From Vicinamibacteria bacterium (GTDB lineage Bacteria; Acidobacteriota; Vicinamibacteria; Vicinamibacterales; 2-12-FULL-66-21): a stretch of 5,520 nucleotides of DNA. The stretch spans positions 1 through 5,520 of the forward strand of contig JAICSD010000316.1 in the NCBI GenBank assembly GCA_025937075.1, given 5' to 3'. Below, in pieces: positions 4,946 to 5,520 of the stretch. Every line of letters begins with the position of its first letter. Position 1 is the stretch's first letter. The position numbers were made by a program, and so were the translations under genes. Under the pieces are notes generated by a model. The model ran no database searches. It was not told the DNA's origin and saw only the letters and a program-made list of their open reading frames with translations.

Positions 4946-5520
4946 CAGAGGTCCTCTCCGAATTCGAGATCCGACGCCTCGCTCCCGAGCTGCTCGTCGA
5001 GACGGTCCACGAGCCGTTGCGCAGAGTTGTGGCCCCCAAGCCGGAGCAATTGATTGCGAGCGGCGACTTCCACCAGGATGGCCAGATTGCGCCCAGGCGC
5101 GACCGGCATGCGGATCATCGGGATGCGCACGCCGAGCGTTTCGTAGTACGTCTCGTCGAGGCCAAGACGATCGTATTCCCGCGCGGGATCCCACCGCTCC
5201 AACTGCACGACCATCTCGACCCGCTTCGAGCGCCGCGTCGAGGCGACGCCGAAGAGATCCTGCACGTTGATCAGCCCGAGGCCGCGAATCTCCATATGGT
5301 GCCTCGTCAGCTCCGGGCAGCTGCCGATCACGAAGGACTCCGCCCGGCATCGCAGTTCCACGGCGTCGTCGGCCACGAGCCGGTGCCCGCGTACGACGAG
5401 GTCGAGCGCGCATTCGCTCTTCCCGATCCCGCTTTCGCCGACGATGAGTACGCCGAGGCCGAGAATGTCCATCAGCACGCCGTGCACCGTTCCGCGTGGC
5501 GCGAGATACGCGTCGAGCGC
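4945..5520 (-). CDS. hprK: HPr kinase/phosphorylase, C-terminal part (cut by window edge)
   Basis: Bifunctional enzyme that phosphorylates HPr on its regulatory serine with ATP or pyrophosphate and also removes that phosphate. The visible 191 codons cover the catalytic domain; the family is about 310-330 residues, so the N-terminal domain lies beyond 5520. Counting from the edge, visible marks are the catalytic His in TVHGVLMDI (11-19), the P-loop GESGIGKS (28-35), the Asp pair in HRLVADDAVE (46-55), the HprK signature MEIRGLGLINVQDLFG (76-91), WDPAREYDRLGL and the late motif RNLAILVEVAARN. All catalytic residues are intact. The frame is open to the edge. A GTG at 5485-5487 encodes the Val of the conserved TVHG motif and is not the start. 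The gene overlaps rapZ by one base. In related clusters the preceding genes are often hpf and rpoN, which could lie just beyond the window; this is inference only. Confidence 0.96.
   Translation of the reverse strand, partial: ALDAYLAPRGTVHGVLMDILGLGVLIVGESGIGKSECALDLVVRGHRLVADDAVELRCRAESFVIGSCPELTRHHMEIRGLGLINVQDLFGVASTRRSKRVEMVVQLERWDPAREYDRLGLDETYYETLGVRIPMIRMPVAPGRNLAILVEVAARNQLLRLGGHNSAQRLVDRLDEQLGSEASDLEFGEDL

Noticed and set aside
3629..5053. 474-codon plus-strand open frame opposite rapZ and the repeat region
   Set aside because: It runs antisense to the well-recognised rapZ gene, starts in the repeat array with repeat-derived residues, and shows no known domain. Long antisense frames are common at this GC content.
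4031..5413. RapZ extended to 460 residues
   Set aside because: The added part lies in another frame of hprK. The ATG at 4945 has a ribosome binding site and a TGATG junction and gives the usual family length.

Overview
The window looks like a core chromosomal segment from a GC-rich bacterium. All seven supported genes lie on the minus strand, so transcription runs from high to low coordinates. In that order they are hprK (3' part only, cut by the right edge), rapZ, a mannose-family PTS EIIA gene, an HPr gene, ptsI, a small mannose-6-phosphate-isomerase-like cupin and ssb. High GC, a permease-less PTS cluster with an HPr kinase, and degenerate heptamer arrays between genes together suggest Acidobacteriota, possibly Vicinamibacteria. 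That is an inference from memory of similar arrays in such genomes. Other GC-rich Gram-negative lineages with hprK-rapZ-EIIA-ptsH-ptsI clusters cannot be excluded.

Layout. Positions 1-264 hold 5.6 copies of a 45-bp tandem repeat, each intact copy containing a perfect GC hairpin; the array lies downstream of ssb. ssb (269-712) has its own Shine-Dalgarno sequence. A 112-bp gap with a GC hairpin separates it from the cupin gene (825-1178, GTG start). ptsI (1206-2933) ends 27 bp before the cupin. The HPr gene (2924-3250) overlaps ptsI by 10 bp and touches the EIIA gene (3250-3684) through a TGATG junction. A 346-bp gap (3685-4030) then interrupts the otherwise tightly packed cluster. It is filled with two opposed heptamer-repeat arrays and a GC hairpin. 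rapZ (4031-4945) and hprK (4945 to beyond 5520) again share a TGATG junction.

How the genes fit together. EI (ptsI) takes phosphate from PEP and passes it to the HPr histidine, then to the EIIA histidine. HPr kinase/phosphorylase modifies the HPr serine in response to metabolic state. RapZ is a P-loop protein which in enterobacteria links amino-sugar metabolism to small-RNA decay. No EIIB or EIIC is present here, so the chain probably works as a regulatory phosphorelay rather than a sugar transporter.

The genes belong to known families. The least explained parts are the two repeat regions, above all the 346-bp heptamer region directly before the EIIA start, which shows a 27-bp higher-order period and a perfect 19-bp inverted repeat. 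A change in the usually conserved GGDK segment of EI also deserves a look.
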